Part shown: piece by piece, positions 51,880 to 61,394 of the stretch
Layout of the letters: each line of letters opens with the position of its first letter
Numbering within the stretch: the stretch's first letter is position 1
Assembly (NCBI RefSeq): GCF_003576595.1
Contig: NZ_NQOU01000002.1
Coordinates: 496,001-560,000 of the forward strand
Direction of reading: 5' to 3'
Origin: Neopusillimonas maritima
GTDB taxonomy: Bacteria; Pseudomonadota; Gammaproteobacteria; Burkholderiales; Burkholderiaceae_B
DNA length: 64,000 nucleotides
Made by a program: the position numbers and the translations under genes
Notes under the pieces: generated by a model
The model's input: the letters and a program-made list of their open reading frames with translations, nothing else
Told to the model about the DNA's origin: nothing
Database searches by the model: none

Positions 51880-52569
51880 ATGTACGACACCATGACCCTT
51901 GACTCTCCAGAACAACTTGAATCCTGGTCCGCCGCGGAGCGTGTTCACTGGGCCCTGGAAAACCTGCCCGGCCAGTTCATCCTGACCTCCAGCTTCGGTA
52001 TTCAATCGGCCGTTCTGCTGCATTTGGTTAAACAGATTCGGCCCGAAATGCCCGTACTGTTTATCGACACCGGTTACCTTTTCCCCGAAACCTACCAGTT
52101 CGCCAAAACCTTAACCGAACGCCTGAAACTGAACCTGAAAGTGGTGGCGCCGGCCTGGACGCCGGCCCGCCTGGAAAGCGTTCACGGCAAGCTATGGGAA
52201 AACGGTGTGGAAGGGCTGGACCACTACAACCGCCTGATGAAAGTAGAACCCATGGAACGGGCCTTGAACGACCTAAACGTGGGCACCTGGTTCGCCGGCC
52301 TGCGCCGTGAGCAAGCCAAATCACGCGCCGACCGGCCGGTGGTGGAACAGCGCAAAGACGGCCGCTACAAGGTGTACCCGTTAATCGACTGGACCAACCG
52401 CGATATTCATCGCTACCTGACTGAACACGACTTGCCCTACCACCCGTTGTGGGAACAAGGCTATGTGTCGGTAGGCGACTGGCACACCAGCGTTCCCCTT
52501 ACGGGCGACATGACCGAAGAGGAAACGCGGTTCTTTGGATTAAAGCGGGAGTGCGGGTTGCATGATTGA
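51880..52569 (+). CDS. cysH: Phosphoadenylyl-sulfate (PAPS) reductase
   Basis: The 229-residue protein has the PP-loop fold with '[15 protein letters not shown]', '[13 protein letters not shown]' and the C-terminal catalytic 'ECGLH' (C225). The two Cys pairs that bind 4Fe-4S in APS reductases are absent, and 'KVEPMERAL' matches E. coli CysH. So it should use PAPS with thioredoxin, in line with the APS kinase domain of CysNC. It ends the cys operon, convergent with the monooxygenase gene. Confidence 0.93.
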   Translation: MYDTMTLDSPEQLESWSAAERVHWALENLPGQFILTSSFGIQSAVLLHLVKQIRPEMPVLFIDTGYLFPETYQFAKTLTERLKLNLKVVAPAWTPARLESVHGKLWENGVEGLDHYNRLMKVEPMERALNDLNVGTWFAGLRREQAKSRADRPVVEQRKDGRYKVYPLIDWTNRDIHRYLTEHDLPYHPLWEQGYVSVGDWHTSVPLTGDMTEEETRFFGLKRECGLHD

Positions 52570-52578
52570 GGGGCGCGG

Positions 52579-53718
52579 TTAGGCTACCGCCTCCCCCGTT
52601 AATGCTTCATAGCGGGCTATAAAGCCTGGATCGCGCTCTTTCAAGTCTTCATGGCTAACACGCCCGGTTCGGCGCATATAGTCGTAGGCAAACACCACCG
52701 GATCCAGATGCATTTTCCGATCAACCGACTCATACCAATCCAGACTTCTTGCCGCTGCCGTTTGAAAATTGGCTGACGAAGTACGACGCAGTTTTTCGAA
52801 GTGGGTGAAGGCGGACGGCAAATCTTTCCCGTGTAAATTCACGGCTTCATACAACGCAATGGCATCCTGCATGGCCATGCGAGTACCCGACCCCAAAGAA
52901 AAATGCACGGTTCGCAAGGCATCGCCCAACAGCACAATATTCTTGTAAGACCAATTTTCGTTGCTGACGATATTGGCAGAGAACCAAGTCGAACGATTGG
53001 ATAGTAAGCCGTTACTTCCTAAATCCCTGGCAAATACCTGCTCGCAAAAACGCCGGCTATCTTCATCCGACATGGCATCGAGCCCGGCCCGCTTCCAGGT
53101 GTCAGGATCCACCTCAATCAGGAAGGTGCTTAAGTCTTTACTGTACTGATAACAATGCGCAATGAAGACCCCATGCTCCGTTTCCCGAAAGATTAATGAA
53201 ACCGCATGGAAAAGCTGGCGTGTGCCATACCATGCAAATTTGTTGCGCCGCTTTTCAAAATGCGGTTTGAAATGCTCAGCGAACTGGGTTCGAACGCCGC
53301 TGTTTGCGCCGTCGGCACCCACAATTAAATCGGCCTCGTCCAGTACGCCAATATCATCCACCCGCGTATCGAATTTGAAATTAACCCCAACCGACTTGCA
53401 TTCGTCTTGCAAGACCTTAAGCAAGTCGATACGGGAGGCGCGCGAAAAATGGTTGTTGCGCAGCTGCACGTGCACGTCTTTATGCACTACTTCCATATAA
53501 TCACAACGCTCGTGGCTTGCCGTAAATTTTTGATAAAACTCTGCGTCGGCTTGCTTCAGAAAACTTAAAGCAACATCGGAAAAGACAACGCCCCAACCGT
53601 ACGTTGCACCTGCCGGATTCTGTTCATATACGGTAATGTCGTGACTTGCATCGCGCTTTTTCATCAACAACGAAAAATACATACCAGCGGGTCCGCCGCC
53701 CACAACTGCAATCTTCAT
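52579..53718 (-). CDS. FAD-dependent aryl-CoA-type hydroxylase
   Basis: This 379-residue group A flavoprotein has 'VVGGGPAGMYFSLLMKK' (GxGxxG), 'ADLIVGADGANSGVR' (DG motif) and 'IVLLGDALRTVHFSLGSGTRMAMQDA' region (GD motif). The 'YGWGVVFSD' and 'HFSLGSGT' blocks resemble salicylyl-CoA 5-hydroxylase and the first half of anthraniloyl-CoA monooxygenase. Neighbouring ligase and thioesterase genes fit hydroxylation of an aromatic CoA ester. ATG 53718 has GAGGG before it. It is the last gene of the second catabolic operon. Confidence 0.82.
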   Translation of the reverse strand: MKIAVVGGGPAGMYFSLLMKKRDASHDITVYEQNPAGATYGWGVVFSDVALSFLKQADAEFYQKFTASHERCDYMEVVHKDVHVQLRNNHFSRASRIDLLKVLQDECKSVGVNFKFDTRVDDIGVLDEADLIVGADGANSGVRTQFAEHFKPHFEKRRNKFAWYGTRQLFHAVSLIFRETEHGVFIAHCYQYSKDLSTFLIEVDPDTWKRAGLDAMSDEDSRRFCEQVFARDLGSNGLLSNRSTWFSANIVSNENWSYKNIVLLGDALRTVHFSLGSGTRMAMQDAIALYEAVNLHGKDLPSAFTHFEKLRRTSSANFQTAAARSLDWYESVDRKMHLDPVVFAYDYMRRTGRVSHEDLKERDPGFIARYEALTGEAVA

Positions 53719-53732
53719 AAAAGCCCTCTCAA

Positions 53733-54464
53733 TCAAACACCCACATAACGCTGAACGCGTTGCGTATCGGCCATTAGCATTTCTGTATCTCCTTGCCAGG
53801 CAATACGGCCCTTTTCAATCATGTAATGCCTGTCAGCCAATTTCGATAACGCCTTTACATCTTTATCGACCACCAGAATCGATTGCCCGGTGTTCTTTAC
53901 CTGCGCCAGCGTCTGCCAAATTTCCTGTCGAATCTTGGGCGCCAACCCTTCCGTCGCCTCGTCAAGAATCAACAACCTGGGATTCGTCATGAGTGCGCGC
54001 CCAATCGCCAGCATTTGCTGTTCGCCGCCCGACAATTGGCCACCGCCGTTAAAGCGTCGTTCACGCAGTCGCGGGAACAACTCATACACCGAATCCAGCG
54101 TCCAACTATGGTTTAAGCCTTTGCGCTTAACCGCCGTGGCAACCAGATTTTCTTCAACACTCAAACTGGGAAAGATCAACCGCCCTTCAGGCACCCAACC
54201 TAAACCCATGGCGGCAATACGATGCATGGCCATACCACGCGTTAAGCGCGAATTAAAATGGATCTCGCCCTTGCGCACCGTGAGCATGCCCATAATGGTG
54301 CGAATCAATGTTGTTTTCCCCATGCCGTTTTTACCCATGAGCGAAACAACTTCACCTTCACCAATCGTTAACGACACATCGAACAGCACTTGTCCGCGAC
54401 CATACCCGCTGTCAACCTCCTTGACAGACAACATCGCTTTTGCTCGCGTTTGCGGATTATTCAT
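53733..54464 (-). CDS. Liv-type ABC transporter ATPase (LivF), second system
   Basis: The 243-residue ATPase has 'GKNGMGKTT' (Walker A), 'LSGGEQQMLAIGRAL' and 'LLILDEATEGLAP' (Walker B; the E-A-T-E-G form occurs in aromatic-acid systems). The frame is open far upstream, but homology begins at ATG 54464, which overlaps livG by eight bases. It powers uptake with LivG and the two permeases encoded upstream. Confidence 0.9.
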   Translation of the reverse strand: MNNPQTRAKAMLSVKEVDSGYGRGQVLFDVSLTIGEGEVVSLMGKNGMGKTTLIRTIMGMLTVRKGEIHFNSRLTRGMAMHRIAAMGLGWVPEGRLIFPSLSVEENLVATAVKRKGLNHSWTLDSVYELFPRLRERRFNGGGQLSGGEQQMLAIGRALMTNPRLLILDEATEGLAPKIRQEIWQTLAQVKNTGQSILVVDKDVKALSKLADRHYMIEKGRIAWQGDTEMLMADTQRVQRYVGV

Positions 54465-55212
54465 CGTTATCCCCCAGGTAAGCACGCTGCACCACCTCGC
54501 TTTCGCGTACTTCATCAACCGAACCACTAAATACAACGCGGCCGGATACCAAAACGGAAATGCGGTCCGCCAGGGAAAACACGGCATCCATATCGTGCTC
54601 AATCAGCAACACCCCATAATGCTGCTTTAGCTCGGCTAATAGTTGAACCATTTGCTGAGACTCGGTCGGCCCCAAGCCCGCCATTGGCTCATCAAGGACG
54701 AGCAGTTGCGGGTTGGCCGCCAATGCCATGGCCAGTTCAAGTTGCCTTAACTCACCGTGCGCAAGCTCAGCACAGGGGCCGTCACCGGCTTGTGCCAAGC
54801 CTACTTTGGCCAACCACTCAGATGCTTTTTTCTGCGCCGCTTCGTACCGATGCGCAGCCTTCCAGAAATGAAAGCCAAGCCCGGCATGTGCGCGAACCAC
54901 TAGCGCAACATTTTCAAGCGCGCTTAATGTGGGGAATACGCTGGTAATCTGAAACGAGCGTCCCAAACCCAATTGGGCACGTTCAGCAGTCGTCAGGCCT
55001 GTAATATCCTTGCCTTCGAAATAGATGCGCCCGGAATCTGACGGCACCAGACCTGACAACTGTCCAACCAGGGTGGTTTTCCCTGCACCGTTAGGCCCAA
55101 TCAAGGCGTGAATTTCACCTTTTTCAACGGTTAACGAAACATCATCGGTAACACTCAAAGCACCATAAGATTTCTTCAGGTTCTTAATTTCAAGCAATGG
55201 TGTCGTATTCAT
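54457..55212 (-). CDS. Liv-type ABC transporter ATPase (LivG), second system
   Basis: The 251-residue ATPase shows 'IGPNGAGKTTLVGQLSG', 'LAHGELRQLELAMALA' and 'LLVLDEPMAGLGPTE'. ATG 55212 (MNTTPLLEIKNL) is at the livM stop with a one-base overlap; the longer frame lies inside livM and is rejected. It pairs with the LivF product. Confidence 0.9.
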   Translation of the reverse strand: MNTTPLLEIKNLKKSYGALSVTDDVSLTVEKGEIHALIGPNGAGKTTLVGQLSGLVPSDSGRIYFEGKDITGLTTAERAQLGLGRSFQITSVFPTLSALENVALVVRAHAGLGFHFWKAAHRYEAAQKKASEWLAKVGLAQAGDGPCAELAHGELRQLELAMALAANPQLLVLDEPMAGLGPTESQQMVQLLAELKQHYGVLLIEHDMDAVFSLADRISVLVSGRVVFSGSVDEVRESEVVQRAYLGDNDE

Positions 55213-56192
55213 CAGTGGCCTCCCGAAGCCGCTCGATCTGCCGACAGCTCGGCACTTCGCGTGCGGGAAAACAAACCATAGATTCCGTTCTTCAGGAACA
55301 ACACCCGAAACACAATCAAGGGTCCGAAAATCAGCATCCAATGCTCGGTAAGGTCGGACAGCATATGTTCAAAGCCCACAAAGACAGCCGCACCCAGAAT
55401 AGGCCCCACCAACGTACCCACTGAACCCAGAATCACCATTACCAGCAACTCACCGGATACCAGCCAATTCACATAACCCGGAGCAATGTATGACGTTAAA
55501 TTCGCCATGAGCGCCCCGGCCAGAGTTGCCACCGCGCCCGACACAACGAACATCACCAGCTTGTAGGGATAAGGGTCGACCCCCACCGCGTGAACACGCG
55601 TTTCGTTATCGCGCGTGGCCACCGCGATACGCCCAAAAGGCGAATTCACCAAACGTCGACTAAGGTAAAGACATGCCAGCAAAATGACCAAGCTGGCATA
55701 AAACAACGTAATGGGGTTCGATAGTGCCACACTGGGAAGAAGCGTACTTGCGGTCTCAAGGGGAAAGCCGTCGTCGCCGCCGTAAGCACGCAGGCTTTGC
55801 GCGCCGTAGAACACCATTTGCGCAAAAGCCAGCGTAATGAAAATAAAGTACAAACCGCTGCAACGCAAAGAAATAAAGCCCACGAACAAGGCGAACAAAG
55901 CGCCTAGCAGCATGGCTAAAGGCCATACGATCCAGACCGATGCATAGCCCATTGAAGCCATGATGCCCACGGTATAGGCACCAATAGCCATGAACGCCGC
56001 ATGCCCGAAACTGACCAGGCCCAAATAACCCACCAGAAGGTCGAGGCTTAATGCCGCAATGGCAAAAATCAACATCCGGGTCACGAGCTTGATGTAGTAC
56101 GTTTCACCCGAAAAAGGCAACAACACCACCAGCGCCAATAGCAACCAAAGAATCCAGCTTCGCCTGAATGCAGTATTGAATATTTTGCTCAT
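55212..56192 (-). CDS. Liv-type ABC transporter permease (LivM), second system
   Basis: A 326-residue membrane protein with about nine hydrophobic segments and the LivM blocks 'LLVGYLGLVSFGHAAFMAIGAY' region, 'PFGRIAVATRDNETRVHAVGV' region and 'GSVGTLVGPILGAAVFVG'. ATG 56192 overlaps livH by four bases. It forms the inner-membrane channel with LivH. Confidence 0.9.
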   Translation of the reverse strand: MSKIFNTAFRRSWILWLLLALVVLLPFSGETYYIKLVTRMLIFAIAALSLDLLVGYLGLVSFGHAAFMAIGAYTVGIMASMGYASVWIVWPLAMLLGALFALFVGFISLRCSGLYFIFITLAFAQMVFYGAQSLRAYGGDDGFPLETASTLLPSVALSNPITLFYASLVILLACLYLSRRLVNSPFGRIAVATRDNETRVHAVGVDPYPYKLVMFVVSGAVATLAGALMANLTSYIAPGYVNWLVSGELLVMVILGSVGTLVGPILGAAVFVGFEHMLSDLTEHWMLIFGPLIVFRVLFLKNGIYGLFSRTRSAELSADRAASGGH

Positions 56193-57088
56193 GAGTGGCC
56201 TCCCCGCGTGGTGAAAAGCCCCGCAGGGCGGTAATACAAAACGGCCGCCATCAATACATACACCAGCATGTTGGCCAAGGCATTGCCTGCAGCGCCAAAC
56301 CATTGTGGTGCGAAAATGCGGCCAAACGTGTCAAGCAAGCCCACCAGCAACGACGCCACCAAAGCCCCTTTCAACGACCCAAAGCCACCAATGCACACAA
56401 CGGTTAACGTTAAGATAAGGATGGGGTCGCCCACCCCCGGCTGCATGGCGATAAGCGGGCCCGACATCATGCCGGCCAAGGCGGCCAGAAGCGCTGCCAG
56501 CGCAAACACAAGCGTGTACAGCACCGTTACGTTTACACCCAGGCCTGCCACCATCGTACGGTTGTCGGCGCCTGCACGAACCAACATGCCAAAACGGGTT
56601 TTGGCAACCAGCCACATCAGGATCAGCCCAGCCAAAATCGCCACCCCGGTAATCGCCAGTCGATAAACCGGGTAAGGAAAACCGAGCATTTCAGTATGCC
56701 CGTCCAGTATGTCGGGAATGCTCACAAATACCGGCGCACGCCCCCAAATCACGACAATGAGTTCGTTCAGCGTTAACGTCACGCCGAACGTTGCCAACAG
56801 TTGATCCAGATGTCCGCGCCGGTATAGGGGACGAACAATCAATATCTCGATAACGGCCGCCATAATGGCCGCCCCTACCAGGGCACACAAGGCGGCCAGC
56901 CAAAATGAACCGGTGGCTTGCGCAGCAGCGCCGGCAAGGTACCCCCCCACCATGAACATGGAACCGTGGGCCAGGTTCACCAGCCGCATCACACCAAACA
57001 CCAGCGTGACCCCAATAGCCATCAAGAACAGCAACATGCCATACTGAAAGCCATTAAATAACTGCTCGAGCAGTATCGAGAAACTCAT
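56189..57088 (-). CDS. Liv-type ABC transporter permease (LivH), second system
   Basis: The 299-residue permease has about eight hydrophobic segments and 'MLLFLMAIGVTLVFGVMRLVNLAHG' region near the N-terminus and 'GGFGSLKGALVASLLVGLLDT' region. It begins 21 bases after the binding-protein gene. It is the partner of the overlapping livM. Confidence 0.9.
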   Translation of the reverse strand: MSFSILLEQLFNGFQYGMLLFLMAIGVTLVFGVMRLVNLAHGSMFMVGGYLAGAAAQATGSFWLAALCALVGAAIMAAVIEILIVRPLYRRGHLDQLLATFGVTLTLNELIVVIWGRAPVFVSIPDILDGHTEMLGFPYPVYRLAITGVAILAGLILMWLVAKTRFGMLVRAGADNRTMVAGLGVNVTVLYTLVFALAALLAALAGMMSGPLIAMQPGVGDPILILTLTVVCIGGFGSLKGALVASLLVGLLDTFGRIFAPQWFGAAGNALANMLVYVLMAAVLYYRPAGLFTTRGGHS

Positions 57089-57109
57089 TGCCGATCCCCT
57101 AAGCCGCCG

Positions 57110-58276
57110 TTATTTGCCCATTGGGCATTCGGCGGCGTAGCGATCTTCCACATTCTCGGATGCCACGCCAATCAAGTTCAGAGCGAGTTTTCCATCTTCA
57201 CCCTTTTCGATCCTCTGGGCGTAGATGTTCTGAATAGGCATATGATTGTGGTTGAATTTGAAATCGCCGCGAACGCTGGTAAACGGCGTAGAGCCGATTA
57301 GTTCCTGCAGCTTTTTGCGATCGATTTCTCCGGCTGGGAGCTGGGCAACGACCTTATCCAGCAGCATGATTGCGTCGTACTGTGAAGCGGCATACAAAGA
57401 AGGCTTACGACCGAACTCTTTGGTGAAATCCGCTACAAATTGCTTGTTGGCTTCATTTTCAATTCCCGCGTTGTAGTGACTTGAGAACACCGAACCTATG
57501 GCTGCATCATCGAACGCAGGCAAGAATAAGGTATCAACCCCCGCGCTGGAGAACAAAGGAATATCCAGGCCCGACTGTGCGTACTGCTTTACAAATGCAA
57601 CGGCCGCGCTACCGGGATAGAACGCGAATACAGCTTCAGGTTTGGCCGCACGAATTTGTGCCAACTCGGCCGAGAAATCAAGTTGCGACTGGGGTGTGAA
57701 AATCTTCCCGAGGTTTTCACCTTTAAAGGTGCGTTCGGCACCGCCAACGTGATCCCAGCCTGCCTGGTAATCCATGCCGATAAAGTAGGCGCGCTTGATT
57801 CCCTGCTCATTCATGTAACGACCCATGGCTTCGCTCCACTGATCGTTCTGAAACGCAATGCTGTAGTAGTTAGGCGTGCAGTCTTTGCCCGCTAAAGGGG
57901 AAGGCCCCCCATTCGTGCCCAACAACGTCAGCCCGGCAGCTTCAATAGGTTTGACCATTGCCATAATTTCATTCGACGCGGTGCCGCCGGTAATAACGTC
58001 GACATTTTCTTTATCAACCAGTTTGGAGATTTCCTGCACCGCCACGCCGGGTACGGCGCGAGAATCGGCCGTATAGAGCTCCACCTCACGACCACCCAAC
58101 CGATTATTCAAATGCTCAAGCGCCAGGTCGAGGCCTCGTTGTTGTTCCGCACCCAACACGCCCAACGGCCCGCTTAGCGCAGCGATGAATCCAAGTTTGA
58201 TCTTGTCTTCAGCATGTGCCTGAAAGGCCAGAGCGGCCAGCGACACAGCCAATACGGCTTTTAAATTTCTTTTCAT
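57110..58276 (-). CDS. Periplasmic substrate-binding protein, second Liv system
   Basis: The 388-residue protein has a signal peptide (MKRNLKAVLAVSLAALAFQAHA, described as residues 1-22; cleavage after AHA) and the type I periplasmic fold ('GFIAALSGPLGVLGAEQQRGL'-like start, 'GGTASNEIMAMV'). It resembles binding proteins for aromatic acids more than LivK of the first system. ATG 58276 is chosen at the signal peptide; the longer frame runs into the thioesterase gene. Confidence 0.87.
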   Translation of the reverse strand: MKRNLKAVLAVSLAALAFQAHAEDKIKLGFIAALSGPLGVLGAEQQRGLDLALEHLNNRLGGREVELYTADSRAVPGVAVQEISKLVDKENVDVITGGTASNEIMAMVKPIEAAGLTLLGTNGGPSPLAGKDCTPNYYSIAFQNDQWSEAMGRYMNEQGIKRAYFIGMDYQAGWDHVGGAERTFKGENLGKIFTPQSQLDFSAELAQIRAAKPEAVFAFYPGSAAVAFVKQYAQSGLDIPLFSSAGVDTLFLPAFDDAAIGSVFSSHYNAGIENEANKQFVADFTKEFGRKPSLYAASQYDAIMLLDKVVAQLPAGEIDRKKLQELIGSTPFTSVRGDFKFNHNHMPIQNIYAQRIEKGEDGKLALNLIGVASENVEDRYAAECPMGK

Positions 58277-58314
58277 GGTTTGTCTCCTCATATAGGGAAT
58301 ATCAACTGCAAGGA

Positions 58315-58767
58315 TTACGGTGCATCGGAAGTTTGATGCGCCTTCAGTTTTTCTTTGAAGTATTCGGGTATGGGTATCGACTCGCGCTGCCCTCTTACAA
58401 TGCAAATAGGGGTTAAACACGCGGTGAAGACGGTGTCGCCCTCCATATCGCGGGCATGCATTAATAGCTGATAAGTACTGGTGCCGATTCGCCCTACACG
58501 CACCTCGGTATCGAACTGCTGATCGGGGCGCAGCGATTTGCGAAAATCAAATGTCAGGCCGCGTGTGGGCGTACCGAACTGATATTTGTCTTTTGCCTGT
58601 TGCGGCCCTTGCCCGAACAAACAGCCATAAAAAAGCTCGGCTGTTGAAATAACGTATTCGGCGAAGACCACCGTATACACCACCCCGGCGGGATCACACT
58701 GGCCCCACTTCACCGTTCGACGCACCGTGAAAGGCTGCTCTGAAACAACGTACTCAGTGCTAATCAC
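58315..58767 (-). CDS. 4-hydroxybenzoyl-CoA thioesterase-family hotdog protein
   Basis: The ~150-residue hotdog protein has 'VKWGQCDPAGVVYTVVFAEYV' region, with the catalytic-type Asp of the 4HBT family in GQCDPAG. It should release CoA from an aryl-CoA such as the hydroxylated product. GTG 58767 gives an eight-base overlap with the ligase gene and is preferred over 58815, which lies deep in that gene. It suits a ligase-hydroxylase-thioesterase scheme. Confidence 0.85.
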   Translation of the reverse strand: MISTEYVVSEQPFTVRRTVKWGQCDPAGVVYTVVFAEYVISTAELFYGCLFGQGPQQAKDKYQFGTPTRGLTFDFRKSLRPDQQFDTEVRVGRIGTSTYQLLMHARDMEGDTVFTACLTPICIVRGQRESIPIPEYFKEKLKAHQTSDAP

Positions 58768-60445
58768 TTTGCACCCCGTCGTTTGCTGTTTGTTCTGCGG
58801 CCAGCTTGTCGGCAATGTCTTTGCGCATGGCGACTTTGTCGACCTTGCCTACGCGCGTGACGGGGTAAGAATCAACAATTTCAATACGCTCGGGACACTT
58901 GAACTTTGCCAGGCCTTGCCCGGTAAGAAATTCGGCCAGCGATTTCACGCTTGGCGCATCGTACCCCTCATGCAGAATCAGATACGCACAGGCTTTTTCT
59001 CCGTAGAAAGGATCGGGCATGGCCACCAGTTTTGCGTCGGACACCGAAGGATGGCGACTAATGAACCCTTCCACTTCTTCGCAGCCAATTTTTTCACCGC
59101 CACGATTAATGTTGTCGCGCAAGCGACCCTGGAACGCGAAGTAGGATTTACCATCTACAACATGCTCAATCACCATGTCGCCGGTACGGAAGAATCCATC
59201 GGAGGTCAGTGATTTCGCAGTTGCCTCGTCGTCGCCATAATAAGCAAGCAAGCTGGACGGCCCACGAAAGCAAAGCTCACCCATCGTGCCGGGCTCGATC
59301 GGTTTTTCACTTTCAGGATCCAGCACACGAACTTCATCGAACGGGCAGCCGGAGGCGCCTTGGGTGTGATGGCGCGCAAACTCGGGCTCGTCTGGCGCGC
59401 AGCCCATCAATAAACCTTCCGTAATACCAAAAAGGTTTGAGCACGGTATACCCAAATGCTCTTCCAGTTTGCCTGAACGACTCATCGTGACGAACAACTG
59501 TAACGATGAAATGTTGTGTTGCCGGATGTTTTTATAGGCAATCAGCTGCGGTGCAATAGGACCAATAGACAGCCCATGCGTTACCTTGTGTTCCTCGATC
59601 AGCTGCAACATACGCTCGATATCGACTTTAGGCATCAATACCGACGTCAGGCCCAACACAACAGGGGGCATGAGCGCATATAACTGGCCTGCGTTATGAA
59701 TAATCGGAAGCGACCAGATAATGCGCGAGTCACTGCTTATTTTGTAGCAATGAGAAAAAGCTGCACTATGGCCCAAATACTCACCGTGAAACCGGGGAAT
59801 AATTTTTGGCAAACCGGTGGACCCGCCGGACAACTGGAAAGTCAGCACGTCTCGGGAGCCCAGATTAACGGCCTTTAATCGCTCGCGAGCGTCGCTTAAC
59901 GGCATTCGACCGAGCAGCGTATCGAATGCGGTTGTACCCTGAGGCGCCTTGCCCCGAACCACCACTATGTGCTCGATTGCCGGATTCTCTTCGCGCATCC
60001 TTAGGGCAAACTCAACCAGATCGAACTGACTGAAATCCGCCTGCACAAAATGCGCTTTGGCCCCGCTTTTTCGGCCCAGTGCACCTATTTCCACTTCACG
60101 ATATTGTGGAATAGTACAAACGGGGATGATCCCCGCTTTATGGCAGGCATGGGCCACTAAAACCGTTTCAATATTCGTGCCCAACTGGAACATGGCCCGG
60201 TCTCCCGGCGTTAGCCCCATGTCCAGTAGTGCCGCCCCAATCAGGTCGGTTTTTTCATCCAACTCCTGAAAGGTAATGGTTTGCTCATCGCTGATGAAAG
60301 CGGGCCGATTCGGGTAACGCGCCGCAGTGGCGCGTAATGCGTCACCCACTGTACTGTTCATCCAGGCGCCATTGTCCAGGTAATAAGCCGCTTTCTCATC
60401 GCTCTGATAAACCACCCCGGCAATAGGATTACGTATCTCTTGCAC
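58760..60445 (-). CDS. Aryl-AMP/aryl-CoA ligase (EntE/DhbE-like)
   Basis: The 561-residue adenylate-forming enzyme has the P-loop 'LSGGSTGLPKIIPR', which is the form seen in 2,3-dihydroxybenzoate- and salicylate-activating enzymes. Other landmarks are 'FGITEGLLM', 'FFRTGDMV', 'GRLRDNINRGGEKIGCEEVE' and the final catalytic Lys in 'RVGKVDKVAMR'. It probably activates salicylate, anthranilate or a similar ortho-substituted benzoate. No carrier-protein gene lies nearby, so CoA is the probable acceptor. Confidence 0.87.
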   Translation of the reverse strand: MQEIRNPIAGVVYQSDEKAAYYLDNGAWMNSTVGDALRATAARYPNRPAFISDEQTITFQELDEKTDLIGAALLDMGLTPGDRAMFQLGTNIETVLVAHACHKAGIIPVCTIPQYREVEIGALGRKSGAKAHFVQADFSQFDLVEFALRMREENPAIEHIVVVRGKAPQGTTAFDTLLGRMPLSDARERLKAVNLGSRDVLTFQLSGGSTGLPKIIPRFHGEYLGHSAAFSHCYKISSDSRIIWSLPIIHNAGQLYALMPPVVLGLTSVLMPKVDIERMLQLIEEHKVTHGLSIGPIAPQLIAYKNIRQHNISSLQLFVTMSRSGKLEEHLGIPCSNLFGITEGLLMGCAPDEPEFARHHTQGASGCPFDEVRVLDPESEKPIEPGTMGELCFRGPSSLLAYYGDDEATAKSLTSDGFFRTGDMVIEHVVDGKSYFAFQGRLRDNINRGGEKIGCEEVEGFISRHPSVSDAKLVAMPDPFYGEKACAYLILHEGYDAPSVKSLAEFLTGQGLAKFKCPERIEIVDSYPVTRVGKVDKVAMRKDIADKLAAEQTANDGVQSD

Positions 60446-60465
60446 GTGTCTCTTCCTTACATTTT

Positions 60466-61332
60466 TTAAGGCTCAATGCGCACAATGTCGCGATCAAAAA
60501 CGGTAATGTTGCCGTGAATCCCACTTGTAAAAAGGCCGTACCAAAGAGCCGGCTTCAAACCCAATGCTTTGCGTCCGAACTCGATGGGGCCACTCGATTT
60601 GATTAACCAATATTCCTCGCTGAAATCCGTAAGCTCACAATCGGGATTTTCTTTTGCCGCCTGAACCAACGGCTCGAACTCCGGCACTTTAAGCACGGGC
60701 AGACAAACGCTGTTGTCCGGCGCAGTCTTTAGTAAATTCCTCGCCTTACGATGCCAAACCTCATCAATAGAGGCAATGTCCGCAACCCCACCCTGGCGCT
60801 CGGTTTCCAGTTCAATAGCGGCTTCCAGGGTACGTGCTGCATCGTTGTAATCGCCTGAGTCCAGGGGACGCAATTTGCGACTGATTTCCAGGAAGTAGCC
60901 GTTGGGGTCACGAAAGTAAATAGACTCAATCACCTCATGTCGCGTTTCCACCGACACCTCAACACCCTTTTCTTGCAGTTGCTCTTTCCACGCATGTAAC
61001 TCTTCTTCGGTTTCAACCAACCAGGCAGTGTGTGTGGCATCGGTCACAAAGTCCTCCGGCCACGGCTTGGCATGCTCACGGCCTTGCATGGTTTCAGGGG
61101 CCCGCGTGCCGAGGTAGTAGAAAAAGGCGATGGTGCTGCCTTGTCCGCTATCGAAAAAGAAATGCAGAAAATCGGGGTGCGTGCTGGGACCCCACCCTCG
61201 GGCCGAGATTGTGTGAATTAAAGGCAAACCCAACTTGTCGCGATAGAACTCGACCGTTTCCTTTAGTTTCCAGGTGGGTCGTGCCGTGTGGTCAACGCCT
61301 TTGAGAACCAGACGGTTTAATGCTGTGCTCAT
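60466..61332 (-). CDS. VOC-superfamily protein (glyoxalase/extradiol dioxygenase fold)
   Basis: The 288-residue protein has a clear VOC domain at the N-terminus (residues ~8-150): 'LKGVDHTARPTWKLKETVEFYRDKLGLPL' region, with His in VDHTA, and 'SIYFRDPNGYFLEIS' with the metal-type Glu. The remaining half is less typical. It could be a ring-cleaving dioxygenase or a lyase/isomerase for the product of the hydroxylase. It lies 20 bases before the ligase gene in the same operon. Substrate unknown. Confidence 0.8.
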   Translation of the reverse strand: MSTALNRLVLKGVDHTARPTWKLKETVEFYRDKLGLPLIHTISARGWGPSTHPDFLHFFFDSGQGSTIAFFYYLGTRAPETMQGREHAKPWPEDFVTDATHTAWLVETEEELHAWKEQLQEKGVEVSVETRHEVIESIYFRDPNGYFLEISRKLRPLDSGDYNDAARTLEAAIELETERQGGVADIASIDEVWHRKARNLLKTAPDNSVCLPVLKVPEFEPLVQAAKENPDCELTDFSEEYWLIKSSGPIEFGRKALGLKPALWYGLFTSGIHGNITVFDRDIVRIEP

Positions 61333-61394
61333 TGATCTATTCCTTACTTGAATCGTGAATCACTTCAACGAAGACTCATGTTTGCGATTGGGCT

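Noticed and set aside
51880-52569. APS reductase (Fe-S type CysH)
   Set aside because: The two Cys pairs for the 4Fe-4S cluster are absent and an APS kinase domain is encoded in CysNC, so PAPS is the substrate.
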